Positions 8,161 to 15,262 of a stretch of DNA of 64,000 nt are shown piece by piece; position 1 is the first letter of the stretch; every line of letters starts with the position of its first letter. The stretch covers positions 1 to 64,000 of the forward strand of contig JANNYB010000215.1 of assembly GCA_031409875.1 (NCBI GenBank), read 5' to 3'. Made by a program: the position numbers and the translations under genes. Source of the stretch: CALMEH01 sp031409875 (GTDB lineage Bacteria > Acidobacteriota > Blastocatellia > Pyrinomonadales > Pyrinomonadaceae). The notes below the pieces were generated by a model. That model saw only the letters and a list, made by a program, of their open reading frames with translations, was not told the origin of the DNA and made no database searches.

Positions 8161-8409
8161 TCAACTGAATTCGGGCAATTCCGATTGTCTATATGGCACG
8201 CCTAATCTTTGCAAAACTGTTTCCAACGCCGACGCTTCTTTTAATTTTTCACTGGCAAATTCGACTCCGCGCGGCAATTTATTATAGATTGCATCAAACG
8301 CGGTTACTTTTGCCTCATAGCTAATCTGTGCGTTTTCCAATTCTTTCTCCGCTAAATCTTTGTCAATACGCTTGTTTTCTTCGACAAACGGAATATTTAT
8401 ATAAACCAT
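8161..8409 (-). CDS. Hypothetical protein, 82 aa
   Basis: A small unrecognised, mostly helical protein. The sequence has an acidic/basic heptad-like middle (KDLAEKELENAQISYEAKV) that suggests a short coiled coil. No signal peptide or known motif. It starts at ATG 8409 and is followed closely by the other small gene, so the two are co-transcribed. Their place next to the YfbU/PIN pair suggests an accessory region. Confidence 0.55.
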   Translation of the reverse strand: MVYINIPFVEENKRIDKDLAEKELENAQISYEAKVTAFDAIYNKLPRGVEFASEKLKEASALETVLQRLGVPYRQSELPEFS

Positions 8410-8470
8410 AATTTAACTATACTCTTTATTAGATGATTGAGTTTTGTTTTAATCGGAAAAATAACTGTCG

Positions 8471-8572
8471 GACAAAAAAATTTTTGACCAAATTGCTAAA
8501 CAGACTTATGATTTTGGGGAAAAGAGAAAAATATTCGTTGAAGCATTAGTTGAAAGAGTAGAAAACATTTAA
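8471..8572 (+). pseudogene. Possible C-terminal gene remnant
   Basis: A 33-codon frame without a start codon ends at TAA 8570-8572. Its translation (IFDQIAKQTYDFGEKRKIF then VEALVERVEN) has protein-like composition, and the frame is closed upstream by TAA. It could be the tail of a lost gene. It may also be chance. Confidence 0.25.
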
Positions 8573-8584
8573 TAAAATGACATT

Positions 8585-9700
8585 ATGAAAGACTTGCGAG
8601 GTTTACGAGTTTTACCAATTCTGTTGATTCTTTTTTTAGCGAGTAATTTTTACGGACAGGAAACGTCCAAAGCCTCACTCCTTGTTGCCGTTTGTGCTTC
8701 AAAAGAAAAGAAGTGTGAACCGCAAACTATCAAAAAGATCACTTTTGAAAACGGCAAGCAGATAGCTTCGGAAGATTTGCTGACTTTTGATGCAAACACT
8801 ACACGCTTTGAAAGAGTTGGTTACAGACTTCTGCAAAATCGTTATATCGTGTCCCAGTTGAGCGATATTTTTGATATTCAGACGAAGGAATTATTCAGCG
8901 AACAGCGCGGCGAATATCTTGGCAACGAGAAAGACTTAATTTACATTTTTCAAAATAAAGGCGGTTCGGATGTCAAACTTTTTTCTTTTAATCTCACGTC
9001 AAGAAAATATAATAAACCTGAATTTCCGAGTATTCCTTTTATGTTTGGCTATTGTTCGCCTTCGATACTTCGCAGTATTCAATATTACACAGACAATAAT
9101 TCATTAAAAGTTACGGATAGAAAGCGCGACCGCGAGCGTGATTTTGAAAAATATTTAGACGGCGTTTATAAAGTTTCCTGCGGAAAGAATTGCAAAGACG
9201 ACAGAAACAGTCTGCCAATGCTTTGGCTTGATGACGACCGTTTGTTGACGCAAAAAAATAACGGTGAATTATATCTTCTTGACTTCAAAAAGAATGGAAT
9301 TAAAAAGCTAATGAAAATTCCGGTCAAAGAAGAACTCGAATCAATTCCGGTTTTGTATAAAGATTTTGGCGGAAACATTCATTATCGCGCCGATAAAGAT
9401 TATTTGATTGATGTCGAGAATCGTAAATATACCGAAGCCCAATTTATTGATTTAGCCAACGGATTTAAAGGTTCTATTTCGACCGGAGAAGAAACCTTTA
9501 TGTTTGGAGAAAAAGAAATAGGGAAATTTCTCGCCTTAAATCGCCGTTCGACAAAAAACTATTTAGCAGTTGAATTTAATAAAGAGAAAAAATCTTTCAA
9601 TTTTCCCGACGGCATAAAAGTTTGGAACAATTCAAATCAGCAATGGTTGGATTTAGATGTAAATTATTCACCAAAAATCGTTGGCTGGATTGAAGAGTAA
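8585..9700 (+). CDS. Exported protein of unknown function, possible beta-propeller
   Basis: A 371-aa protein with an N-terminal export signal (about 1-24, hydrophobic core LPILLILFLASNFYG). The mature part contains repeated short segments such as LLTFDANTTRFERVGYRL, LYLLDFKKNGIKKLMKIP and NIHYRADKDYLID. These look like beta-strand hairpins and suggest a propeller that reads a string of strands ending in DV or DL. There are four Cys near residues 32-39 and 178-186. No catalytic motif was recognised. Periplasmic or cell-surface location is likely. Confidence 0.7.
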   Translation: MKDLRGLRVLPILLILFLASNFYGQETSKASLLVAVCASKEKKCEPQTIKKITFENGKQIASEDLLTFDANTTRFERVGYRLLQNRYIVSQLSDIFDIQTKELFSEQRGEYLGNEKDLIYIFQNKGGSDVKLFSFNLTSRKYNKPEFPSIPFMFGYCSPSILRSIQYYTDNNSLKVTDRKRDRERDFEKYLDGVYKVSCGKNCKDDRNSLPMLWLDDDRLLTQKNNGELYLLDFKKNGIKKLMKIPVKEELESIPVLYKDFGGNIHYRADKDYLIDVENRKYTEAQFIDLANGFKGSISTGEETFMFGEKEIGKFLALNRRSTKNYLAVEFNKEKKSFNFPDGIKVWNNSNQQWLDLDVNYSPKIVGWIEE

Positions 9701-9872
9701 ATAGAATTTGTTGATGCGGAAAAACATACAGGACAAGTTTGTTATATTTTCCGGTTTTTTCGCGGAAAAGATTAAGCGAAGTTGAATTTTGCCAAAATGT
9801 CGGCAAATGTAATACAAGTGTTTTCAAGCCGTTTCAGTTTTGTGATAAAATCTTGAGTTTTGGTTAAAAGAT

Positions 9873-10631
9873 ATGAGAAAACCTGTTATTGCGGGAAATT
9901 GGAAAATGTATAAACGGCTCGGTGAAGCGGTCGGGACGGCTTTGACTTTGCGCGGGTTGGTGTCGAATGCGAATCATTGCGAAGTGATTATCGCGCCGGT
10001 TTTCGTGCATCTTAAAACGGTTGCGGACAGATTGGAAGGCTCGAATGTGCGTGTGGCGGCACAGAATTGTGCGGCTGAATCAAAAGATTCGGCAAATACG
10101 GGCGAAATTTCTGCCGCGATGTTGAAAGATGTCGGCTGTTCGCACATTATTATCGGGCATTCGGAAAGACGGCAATTTTATGGCGAAACGGATGAATCGG
10201 TCAATAAAAAAACGAAATCTGCGCTGGCTTCGGGTTTAACGGCGATTGTTTGTGTCGGTGAAACTCTCGAAGAGCGCGAGTCGGAAAAACTTTTTGAAGT
10301 CATCGAAAGACAACTTCGCAATGGTTTGGACGGTTTGACAAGTTCGGATATGGAACGTATTATAATCGCTTACGAGCCTGTTTGGGCGATTGGAACGGGT
10401 AAAACCGCTTCGCCGGAACAGGCTCAAGAAATGCACCGCTTCATTCGCGCCAAATTGTCGGAATCGCACGGCGAAACTTCGGCAAATGCAACGCGAATTC
10501 TTTATGGTGGCTCGGTCAAACCCGAAAATATCGCCGATTTAATGAAGAACGAAGACATTGACGGTGCATTGGTCGGCGGAGCGAGTTTAGAAGCGGAAAG
10601 TTTCGCCCGAATTGTGAATTACAAAAATTAG
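9873..10631 (+). CDS. tpiA: Triosephosphate isomerase
   Basis: A 252-aa glycolytic enzyme interconverting dihydroxyacetone phosphate and glyceraldehyde 3-phosphate. Hallmarks: AGNWKMYK at residues 7-14 (catalytic Lys), the catalytic His in IGHSERR near 96, the catalytic Glu in AYEPVWAIGTG near 168, and the phosphate-binding GGSVKP near 212 and GALVGGASL near 231. It starts at ATG 9873 at the conserved N-terminus. secG follows after a hairpin, the same order seen in many genomes. Confidence 0.98.
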   Translation: MRKPVIAGNWKMYKRLGEAVGTALTLRGLVSNANHCEVIIAPVFVHLKTVADRLEGSNVRVAAQNCAAESKDSANTGEISAAMLKDVGCSHIIIGHSERRQFYGETDESVNKKTKSALASGLTAIVCVGETLEERESEKLFEVIERQLRNGLDGLTSSDMERIIIAYEPVWAIGTGKTASPEQAQEMHRFIRAKLSESHGETSANATRILYGGSVKPENIADLMKNEDIDGALVGGASLEAESFARIVNYKN

Positions 10632-10703
10632 TGGTAAGTGGTGAGTGGTAAGTGGTAAGTTTTTATTCTTACACTTACGACTTACCACTCACCACTTACC
10701 ACT
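10630..10703. repeat. Perfect 24-bp inverted repeat of GTGGTAA-type heptamers
   Basis: Arms 10630-10653 and 10680-10703 are perfect inverted repeats with a 26-base loop. Each arm is a tandem array of the 7-nt word GTGGTAA with one variant. It fills the whole gap between tpiA and secG. Confidence 0.85.
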
Positions 10704-10710
10704 AAAAAGA

Positions 10711-11220
10711 ATGACTTATTTTCTTTACACATTATTTTTTCTGGCTTGCATCGTGTTGATCGGAAGCGTTTTACTTCAGCCGGGCAAGACGGATGCCGGT
10801 GCGCTTTTTACGAGCAATGTTTCGAGCAATGCTTTCGGTCCGCGCGGCACGGCGACGGTTTTATCCAAACTTACCATTAGTGCGGCGATTGTTTTTATGT
10901 TTTCGGCTCTGCTTTTGGCAATGCCCGCGATTACGGGCGATGTTTCGGTTCTTTCAACGACAAGTTCGTCAACCGAAACGCCGGCGGCAAACACCAACGC
11001 CAACACGACTGTTGACGCAAACACGGCAAACACTAATGTTGCGGTTGACGCAAACACCGCCAATATAAACGCCGCAGTAAATGCGAACACGACAAACGCA
11101 AACATAACTGCGCCGTCTAATGCCAATACTGCAAACACGGCGAACAAAGCAAATAGCGCGGCAAATACAAATAAAACAAACGCAGCGGCAAACACGAATA
11201 AAGCCAACGCAAATAAATAG
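10711..11220 (+). CDS. secG: Protein translocase subunit SecG with Asn/Thr/Ala-rich tail
   Basis: The SecG membrane subunit of the SecYEG channel. The start at ATG 10711 is chosen over an upstream in-frame ATG that lies inside the heptamer hairpin. The SecG core (about residues 1-80) has two membrane helices around the SVLLQPGKTDAGALF segment and the G/F loop SNAFGPRGT, which is the family signature. Residues about 90-170 form a low-complexity tail of Asn, Thr, Ala and some Lys (repeats like ANTANTN and NTNKANAN). Such a tail is not needed for SecG and its role is unknown. Confidence 0.93.
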   Translation: MTYFLYTLFFLACIVLIGSVLLQPGKTDAGALFTSNVSSNAFGPRGTATVLSKLTISAAIVFMFSALLLAMPAITGDVSVLSTTSSSTETPAANTNANTTVDANTANTNVAVDANTANINAAVNANTTNANITAPSNANTANTANKANSAANTNKTNAAANTNKANANK

Positions 11221-11253
11221 TTTTTTTTGAAACAGTTTTGGTTATAAAGTTTT

Positions 11254-11802
11254 ATGCCGAAACGTAAATATACTTTTGAAATTTTAAGCCCGATTGTCGC
11301 CAAATCGCTATCGTTTGCCGAAATTCTGCGACATCTCGGATTAAAGCAAACGGGCGGTTCGCAAACCAATATCAAAAAGTTGGTTGTCGAATACGAAATT
11401 GATTTCAGCCATTTTCTCGGACGAGCGCGAAATCAAGGCGAAAATCATCGCGGCGGACCGGAAAAAACTCCGGCTGATGAAATACTTGTGATACGCGACT
11501 CGCTTGCGCGTCCTGTAGAAGCATTCAAACTCAGGCGGGCATTATTAGAAATCAGTATTCCGTATCGTTGTGCTTGGTGCGGATTGGAAGATATTTGGAA
11601 CGATAAACCTTTGAATCTGACGATTGACCATATCAACGGGCATCGTTACGATAATCGGCGAGAAAATCTACGTTTTCTTTGTCCGAATTGCCATAGCCAA
11701 ACTCCTACTTTTGGAAAGAGTTTAGGTTTTACAGACGTTACGACTCGTAAAAGATGGTTTAGAAATTATCGGAAAGAACGAAGCGCGAGTAAAAAGAAAT
11801 AG
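11254..11802 (+). CDS. HNH endonuclease with N-terminal DNA-binding region
   Basis: A 182-aa protein. The C-terminal half is an HNH nuclease: CAWCG near residue 108 (first Cys pair), IDHINGHRYDNRRENLRF near 128-144 with the catalytic His and the Asn, and CPNCHSQT near 147 (second Cys pair). The N-terminal ~60 residues look like a helix-turn-helix (FAEILRHLGLKQTGGSQTNIKKL), as found in homing-type or phage HNH proteins. It sits 19 bases upstream of tRNA-Leu on the same strand, a common neighbourhood for mobile DNA. No flanking repeats were found, so mobility is only a possibility. Confidence 0.85.
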   Translation: MPKRKYTFEILSPIVAKSLSFAEILRHLGLKQTGGSQTNIKKLVVEYEIDFSHFLGRARNQGENHRGGPEKTPADEILVIRDSLARPVEAFKLRRALLEISIPYRCAWCGLEDIWNDKPLNLTIDHINGHRYDNRRENLRFLCPNCHSQTPTFGKSLGFTDVTTRKRWFRNYRKERSASKKK

Positions 11803-11821
11803 TTTGATTTTTGAATAATCT

Positions 11822-11906
11822 GGGGTCGTGGCGGAATTGGTATACGCGTGGCGTTGAGGTCGCCATGGAGCAATCCATGAGAGTTCGAGTCTCTCCGTCC
11901 CCACCA
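11822..11906 (+). tRNA. tRNA-Leu(GAG), CCA encoded
   Basis: An 85-nt class II tRNA. Acceptor arms are GGGGTCG at 11822 and CGTCCCC ending 11902 (one T-T mismatch). The anticodon stem TGGCG/CGCCA holds the 7-base loop TTGAGGT, giving anticodon GAG. The long variable arm TGGAGCAATCCA and the T arm GAGAG-TTCGAGT-CTCTC follow, and CCA is encoded at 11904-11906. Confidence 0.93.
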
Positions 11907-11924
11907 TAAATTGATAAAACAATC

Positions 11925-11997
11925 AAACCGCGAAAGACGCGAAAGACGCTAAAAATAAAGACAAATATTTTAGCGTCTTTCGCGTCTTTCGCGGTTT
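11925..11997. terminator. Perfect 30-bp inverted repeat, convergent terminator
   Basis: Arms 11925-11954 and 11968-11997 are perfect inverted repeats with a 13-base loop. The arm is built from two CGCGAAAGA words. It lies between tRNA-Leu and the converging mlaD end. Confidence 0.8.
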
Positions 11998-12003
11998 AAA
12001 TCT

Positions 12004-13209
12004 TTAGAACAATTTGAATTTTATGCTCAGAAATTTCTTCGGATTTTGGCGAAAATCATACAACAATTTCGTGCTTTCTGATGAAAGTTGATTGATGTTT
12101 GAAGTTGTTTGATTGAGATTGTTGAAAAGTGTTTCGTCCGTAAAAAGTTTGCCGATTGTGCCTTTGCCGCTTTGCGTGTCGGTGATAAGTAAGTCAATTT
12201 TATCGGCGGTTGCGCTGAATTTTGTGAGCGCGGTTTTGGCATCGGTGTAAAGTTGTTCGTCTGTTAATAATTTTCCGGCAGTGCCTTTGCCTTCGTTGAG
12301 ATTTTGGGTGATGAGTTTGAAATCATCAGCAATAAGATTTAGTTTTTTTGCTGTTCCTCGCAAATCGGCGATTGCGGCGCGAGTGTCGGTGTAAAGAGCG
12401 TCATCGGAAAGAAGTTTTCCGGCTGTTCCTTTTCCAGCGCGAATGTCGTTTGAAATAGCTTCGAGTTGCTGAACGGTTTTATTCAAATTGTTGTAAAGTT
12501 GCGGATCGTTGAGCAATTTTCCCGCGCTTCCTTGTCCGTTATTGACTTTTTCGAGCGTGTTTTGCAATTTCAACATCGTAACCTTTGTTTCGCTGACGGT
12601 TTCATCGAGAGTTCGATAAAGTTGATCGTTGTTGATAATTTGTCCGAGTGTGCCGTCGCCTTGATTAGCTTTGGTCAAAATTTGATTGGCAGGCGTAGCG
12701 ATTTTGTTGATTTGTTGAAGAAGATCGTTGCCGGTTTGCGTTAATTGATTGATTGAAATAGCAACCGTCGAATCTAAAACGTGATTTTCGCTCACGGCTT
12801 CGCCCTTTGAAGTTCCGGGCGTAATATTGATTGTTTTATCATTGGCAAGAATCGAAGTGGCAATAAGTTGCGCCGTCGAATCGGTGCGAATGCGTTCCGT
12901 AATCGGACGATTATTGAGTTCGCGGTCAACGAGAAGCGTTGCTTCGACCGTTGCATCAGCAGGCGAATCGGGCGAAAGAAGCGCAACTTCGCCGACTTTG
13001 CCGATGCGAACTCCGGCAAGTTGAACTTCCGAACCTTCGCGCAATCCGTCGGCTTGGGCAAATCTCGCTTTGAGTTTCAATTTTTTCTCGAACGGATTAA
13101 AATCGCCCGTCGAATTCAAAATTAAAAACGCCAAAACGCCCAATCCGAAAAGCACGAAAATTCCGACGCGCACCTGACTGAAAGTTATGTTTCTTGTTGA
13201 AGTTGCCAT
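12004..13209 (-). CDS. mlaD: MlaD-type MCE lipid-transport protein with repeated C-terminal tail
   Basis: A 401-aa substrate-binding protein of the Mla/MCE lipid transporter. It has an N-terminal anchor helix (about 13-32), the MCE domain (about 38-120, with ADGLREGSEVQLAGVRIGKV), then a helical region. Residues about 170-390 hold five repeats of the form GxGTxGKLLxDxxLYxxL, spaced about 48-50 residues apart with helix between. This tail is typical of long MCE proteins that may bridge the periplasm as a tube. It is the last gene after mlaF and mlaE on the minus strand. Confidence 0.92.
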   Translation of the reverse strand: MATSTRNITFSQVRVGIFVLFGLGVLAFLILNSTGDFNPFEKKLKLKARFAQADGLREGSEVQLAGVRIGKVGEVALLSPDSPADATVEATLLVDRELNNRPITERIRTDSTAQLIATSILANDKTINITPGTSKGEAVSENHVLDSTVAISINQLTQTGNDLLQQINKIATPANQILTKANQGDGTLGQIINNDQLYRTLDETVSETKVTMLKLQNTLEKVNNGQGSAGKLLNDPQLYNNLNKTVQQLEAISNDIRAGKGTAGKLLSDDALYTDTRAAIADLRGTAKKLNLIADDFKLITQNLNEGKGTAGKLLTDEQLYTDAKTALTKFSATADKIDLLITDTQSGKGTIGKLFTDETLFNNLNQTTSNINQLSSESTKLLYDFRQNPKKFLSIKFKLF

Positions 13210-13234
13210 AATTTTAGGTTATTCCAGATTCCAG

Positions 13235-13290
13235 ATTTCAGATTCCAGATTCCTATTTTAATTTGGAATTTGGAATCTGGAATCTGAAAT
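13235..13290. repeat. 19-bp inverted repeat of TTCCAGA heptamers
   Basis: Arms 13235-13253 and 13272-13290 are perfect inverted repeats. The left side continues as an array of the 7-nt word TTCCAGA from about 13221. It sits between mlaF and mlaD. Confidence 0.8.
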
Positions 13291-14187
13291 TTACTTTCCG
13301 TTTATAAATTTCTTAATGTAAGCGTCATCTACTTTTTCAAGTTCTTCGTTTGAACCGCTGAAAATAATTTTGCCGTCGCGGAGCATAATGACGTTCGTAT
13401 TTATTAGACAAAGTTTTTCGCCTTCCGGCTCGAAAACGACTTCGCCTTCGTCATTGACAACGGCGTATTCGGACGAAAGATATTTCAAATTATTCATTTC
13501 GTGCGTTACGAAAATCGAAGAAACGTCTTCCAAATCGCGCAATTTTATCGCTAATTCGCAAATTGTTCGCGCCGTCGGCGGATCGAGTCCGGCAGTCGGT
13601 TCGTCAAACATCACGATTTGCGGATCGCCGACGAGTGCGCGGGCAATACCGACACGCCGCCGCATTCCGCCCGAAAGTTCGCTCGGCATTTTGTCAATCG
13701 CGTCTTCGAGGTCAACAAACCTCAGCATTCGGCGCACTTCTTTTTCACAAGTTTCTTCGTCAACGCCTTGTTCGTGCAGACGATACGCGACATTTTCATA
13801 AACCGAAAGCGAATCGAACAATGCGCCTTCTTGGAAAATCATCCCGATTTTTTTCCGCACTTTCATCATTTCGAGTTCGGAATAATTCGTAATATCTTCG
13901 CCGTCAATCAAAATCTGTCCCGAATCGGGTTTAAGCAAACCTAAGATAAGACGAATCGTCGTAGATTTTCCGCCGCCGCTTCTGCCTAAAATCAACTTCG
14001 TTTCGCCGCGCCGCACTTTAAAACTCACGCCGTTGAGAATTTTTTTGTCGTTGAAAGACAAATGAATATCGCGGAATTCGATAGCCGGAACAATGCGGTT
14101 TTTATCTTCAAACGCTTCTTCCAAATCGGGCATTTCAAAATCTTCAGCCGTTGGATTTATCTCTTCTTTTTGCAGGGAAAGCGACAT
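13291..14187 (-). CDS. mlaF: Mla-type ABC transporter ATP-binding protein
   Basis: A 298-aa ATPase that powers the Mla lipid transporter with MlaE and MlaD. It has Walker A GRSGGGKST near residues 68-77, the ABC signature LSGGMRRRVGIARAL near 165, Walker B IVMFDEPTAGLDPP near 188, and a switch His in FVTHEM near 220. The signature GGMRRR is that of the MlaF group. About 30 acidic residues precede the ABC domain. It lies between mlaE and mlaD on the minus strand, in the usual gene order E-F-D. Confidence 0.95.
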   Translation of the reverse strand: MSLSLQKEEINPTAEDFEMPDLEEAFEDKNRIVPAIEFRDIHLSFNDKKILNGVSFKVRRGETKLILGRSGGGKSTTIRLILGLLKPDSGQILIDGEDITNYSELEMMKVRKKIGMIFQEGALFDSLSVYENVAYRLHEQGVDEETCEKEVRRMLRFVDLEDAIDKMPSELSGGMRRRVGIARALVGDPQIVMFDEPTAGLDPPTARTICELAIKLRDLEDVSSIFVTHEMNNLKYLSSEYAVVNDEGEVVFEPEGEKLCLINTNVIMLRDGKIIFSGSNEELEKVDDAYIKKFINGK

Positions 14188-14212
14188 AGTTTTCTAAAAT
14201 TATAGAGAAAAA

Positions 14213-14330
14213 TTATCCACAGATAAACACAGATGGACACAGATAAAAACCGATTGGTTATTAAACTATGAATTCCGACGAACAAATCATTTAGAAATAT
14301 CTGTGTTTATCTGTGTTTATCTGTGGATAA
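14213..14330. repeat. Perfect 22-bp inverted repeat of ACAGATAAAC-type words
   Basis: Arms 14213-14234 and 14309-14330 are perfect inverted repeats, with further partial copies inside the 74-base loop. It lies between mlaE and mlaF, so read-through is needed if the three genes form one operon. Confidence 0.75.
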
Positions 14331-14348
14331 ATAATTCTTCCGACGAAC

Positions 14349-15119
14349 TCAAACGCGCCCTAAATCGAGAATTGTTTGCAATGCTTTCGACAAAAAGAAG
14401 TCGAAAACGATTACCCAAACCGACGAAACAACGACCGCATTTGTTGTCGAACGTCCGACACCGACCGTGCCGCCCGTGGTGCTTAAACCTTTGTGGCAAG
14501 CGATACTGCCGATAATTAACCCGAAAAAGAACGGCTTTATGATGCCGCCGATAATGTCTTGCGTTGTCAATCCGGCGCGAACCGAATTCAGATAAACATT
14601 AATTTCTTGATTAAAAAGCCCTGAAGCGATAATGCCGCCGCCCATTATGCCGAAAATGTCCGCCGCAACCGTTAAAATCGGAAGCATAAAAAAAAGCGCA
14701 AGAATTCGCGGAACGACTAATTTTCGCGTCGGATCAGTGCCGAGCGCACGCATCGCATCAATTTGCTGTGAAACAACCATCGAACCTAATTCAGCCGAAA
14801 TTGCCGAGCCGATTCTACCCGAAACCATCAAAGCCGACAAAACAGGACCGAGTTCCCGGACAAGCGAAGTTGCGACGCTGCGTCCGGCTTCGTTTTGAAT
14901 CGAATAATATTGAAGCGTCGGAAAAGTTTGCAAAATCAGAACGCCGCCGGTAAAAAATCCGGTCAGCAAAACAATCGGCAGCGAACCGACACCGATTAAA
15001 TCCATCTGCCGAATTGTTTCGCCGAGATAACGCGGACGGCTGAATAAACTCACAAATGAGGCATAAATCAGAAGCGTAACTTCCTGAAGCTCAAATAAAA
15101 ATTTTTTGAGTGGATTCAT
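14349..15119 (-). CDS. mlaE: Mla-type ABC transporter permease
   Basis: The permease of the Mla lipid transporter, 256 aa from ATG 15119. An upstream ATG at 15173 would place the N-terminus inside an intergenic repeat, so it was not used. About five membrane helices are visible. Family marks: FTGGVLILQTFPTLQYY near residue 50, VRELGPVLSALMVSGRIGSAISAELGSM in the core near 83-110, DAMRALGTDP near 118, and GLSTTGGTVGVGRSTTNAVV near the end. First gene of the minus-strand Mla cluster. Confidence 0.93.
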   Translation of the reverse strand: MNPLKKFLFELQEVTLLIYASFVSLFSRPRYLGETIRQMDLIGVGSLPIVLLTGFFTGGVLILQTFPTLQYYSIQNEAGRSVATSLVRELGPVLSALMVSGRIGSAISAELGSMVVSQQIDAMRALGTDPTRKLVVPRILALFFMLPILTVAADIFGIMGGGIIASGLFNQEINVYLNSVRAGLTTQDIIGGIIKPFFFGLIIGSIACHKGLSTTGGTVGVGRSTTNAVVVSSVWVIVFDFFLSKALQTILDLGRV

Positions 15120-15134
15120 CGGTAAAGAAATAGA

Positions 15135-15200
15135 GTTCAGAGTAACGGCTTCAGCCGTGAAAAACGCTGACACTTCACGCCTGAAGGCGTTATTCTGAAC
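15135..15200. repeat. 27-bp imperfect inverted repeat, family copy 1
   Basis: Arms 15135-15161 and 15174-15200 match with three differences. The arm (GTTCAGAGTAACGGCTTCAG then CCGTGAA) resembles the one at 22372-22442, so the two are copies of one dispersed palindrome family. It lies just upstream of mlaE. Confidence 0.75.
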
Positions 15201-15262
15201 TAATAGCTAAACTTTACAATAGACTAGCGGTAAAGGACAAATAAAAAACGGATTACTTGTTT

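Noticed and set aside
10776..11375. 199-aa minus-strand frame rich in Ala/Phe/Val
   Set aside because: It is antisense to the Asn/Thr/Ala-rich tail of secG; the low-complexity composition explains the open frame.
15120..15173. Extended N-terminus for mlaE
   Set aside because: It overlaps the palindromic repeat at 15135-15200 and adds no conserved residues.
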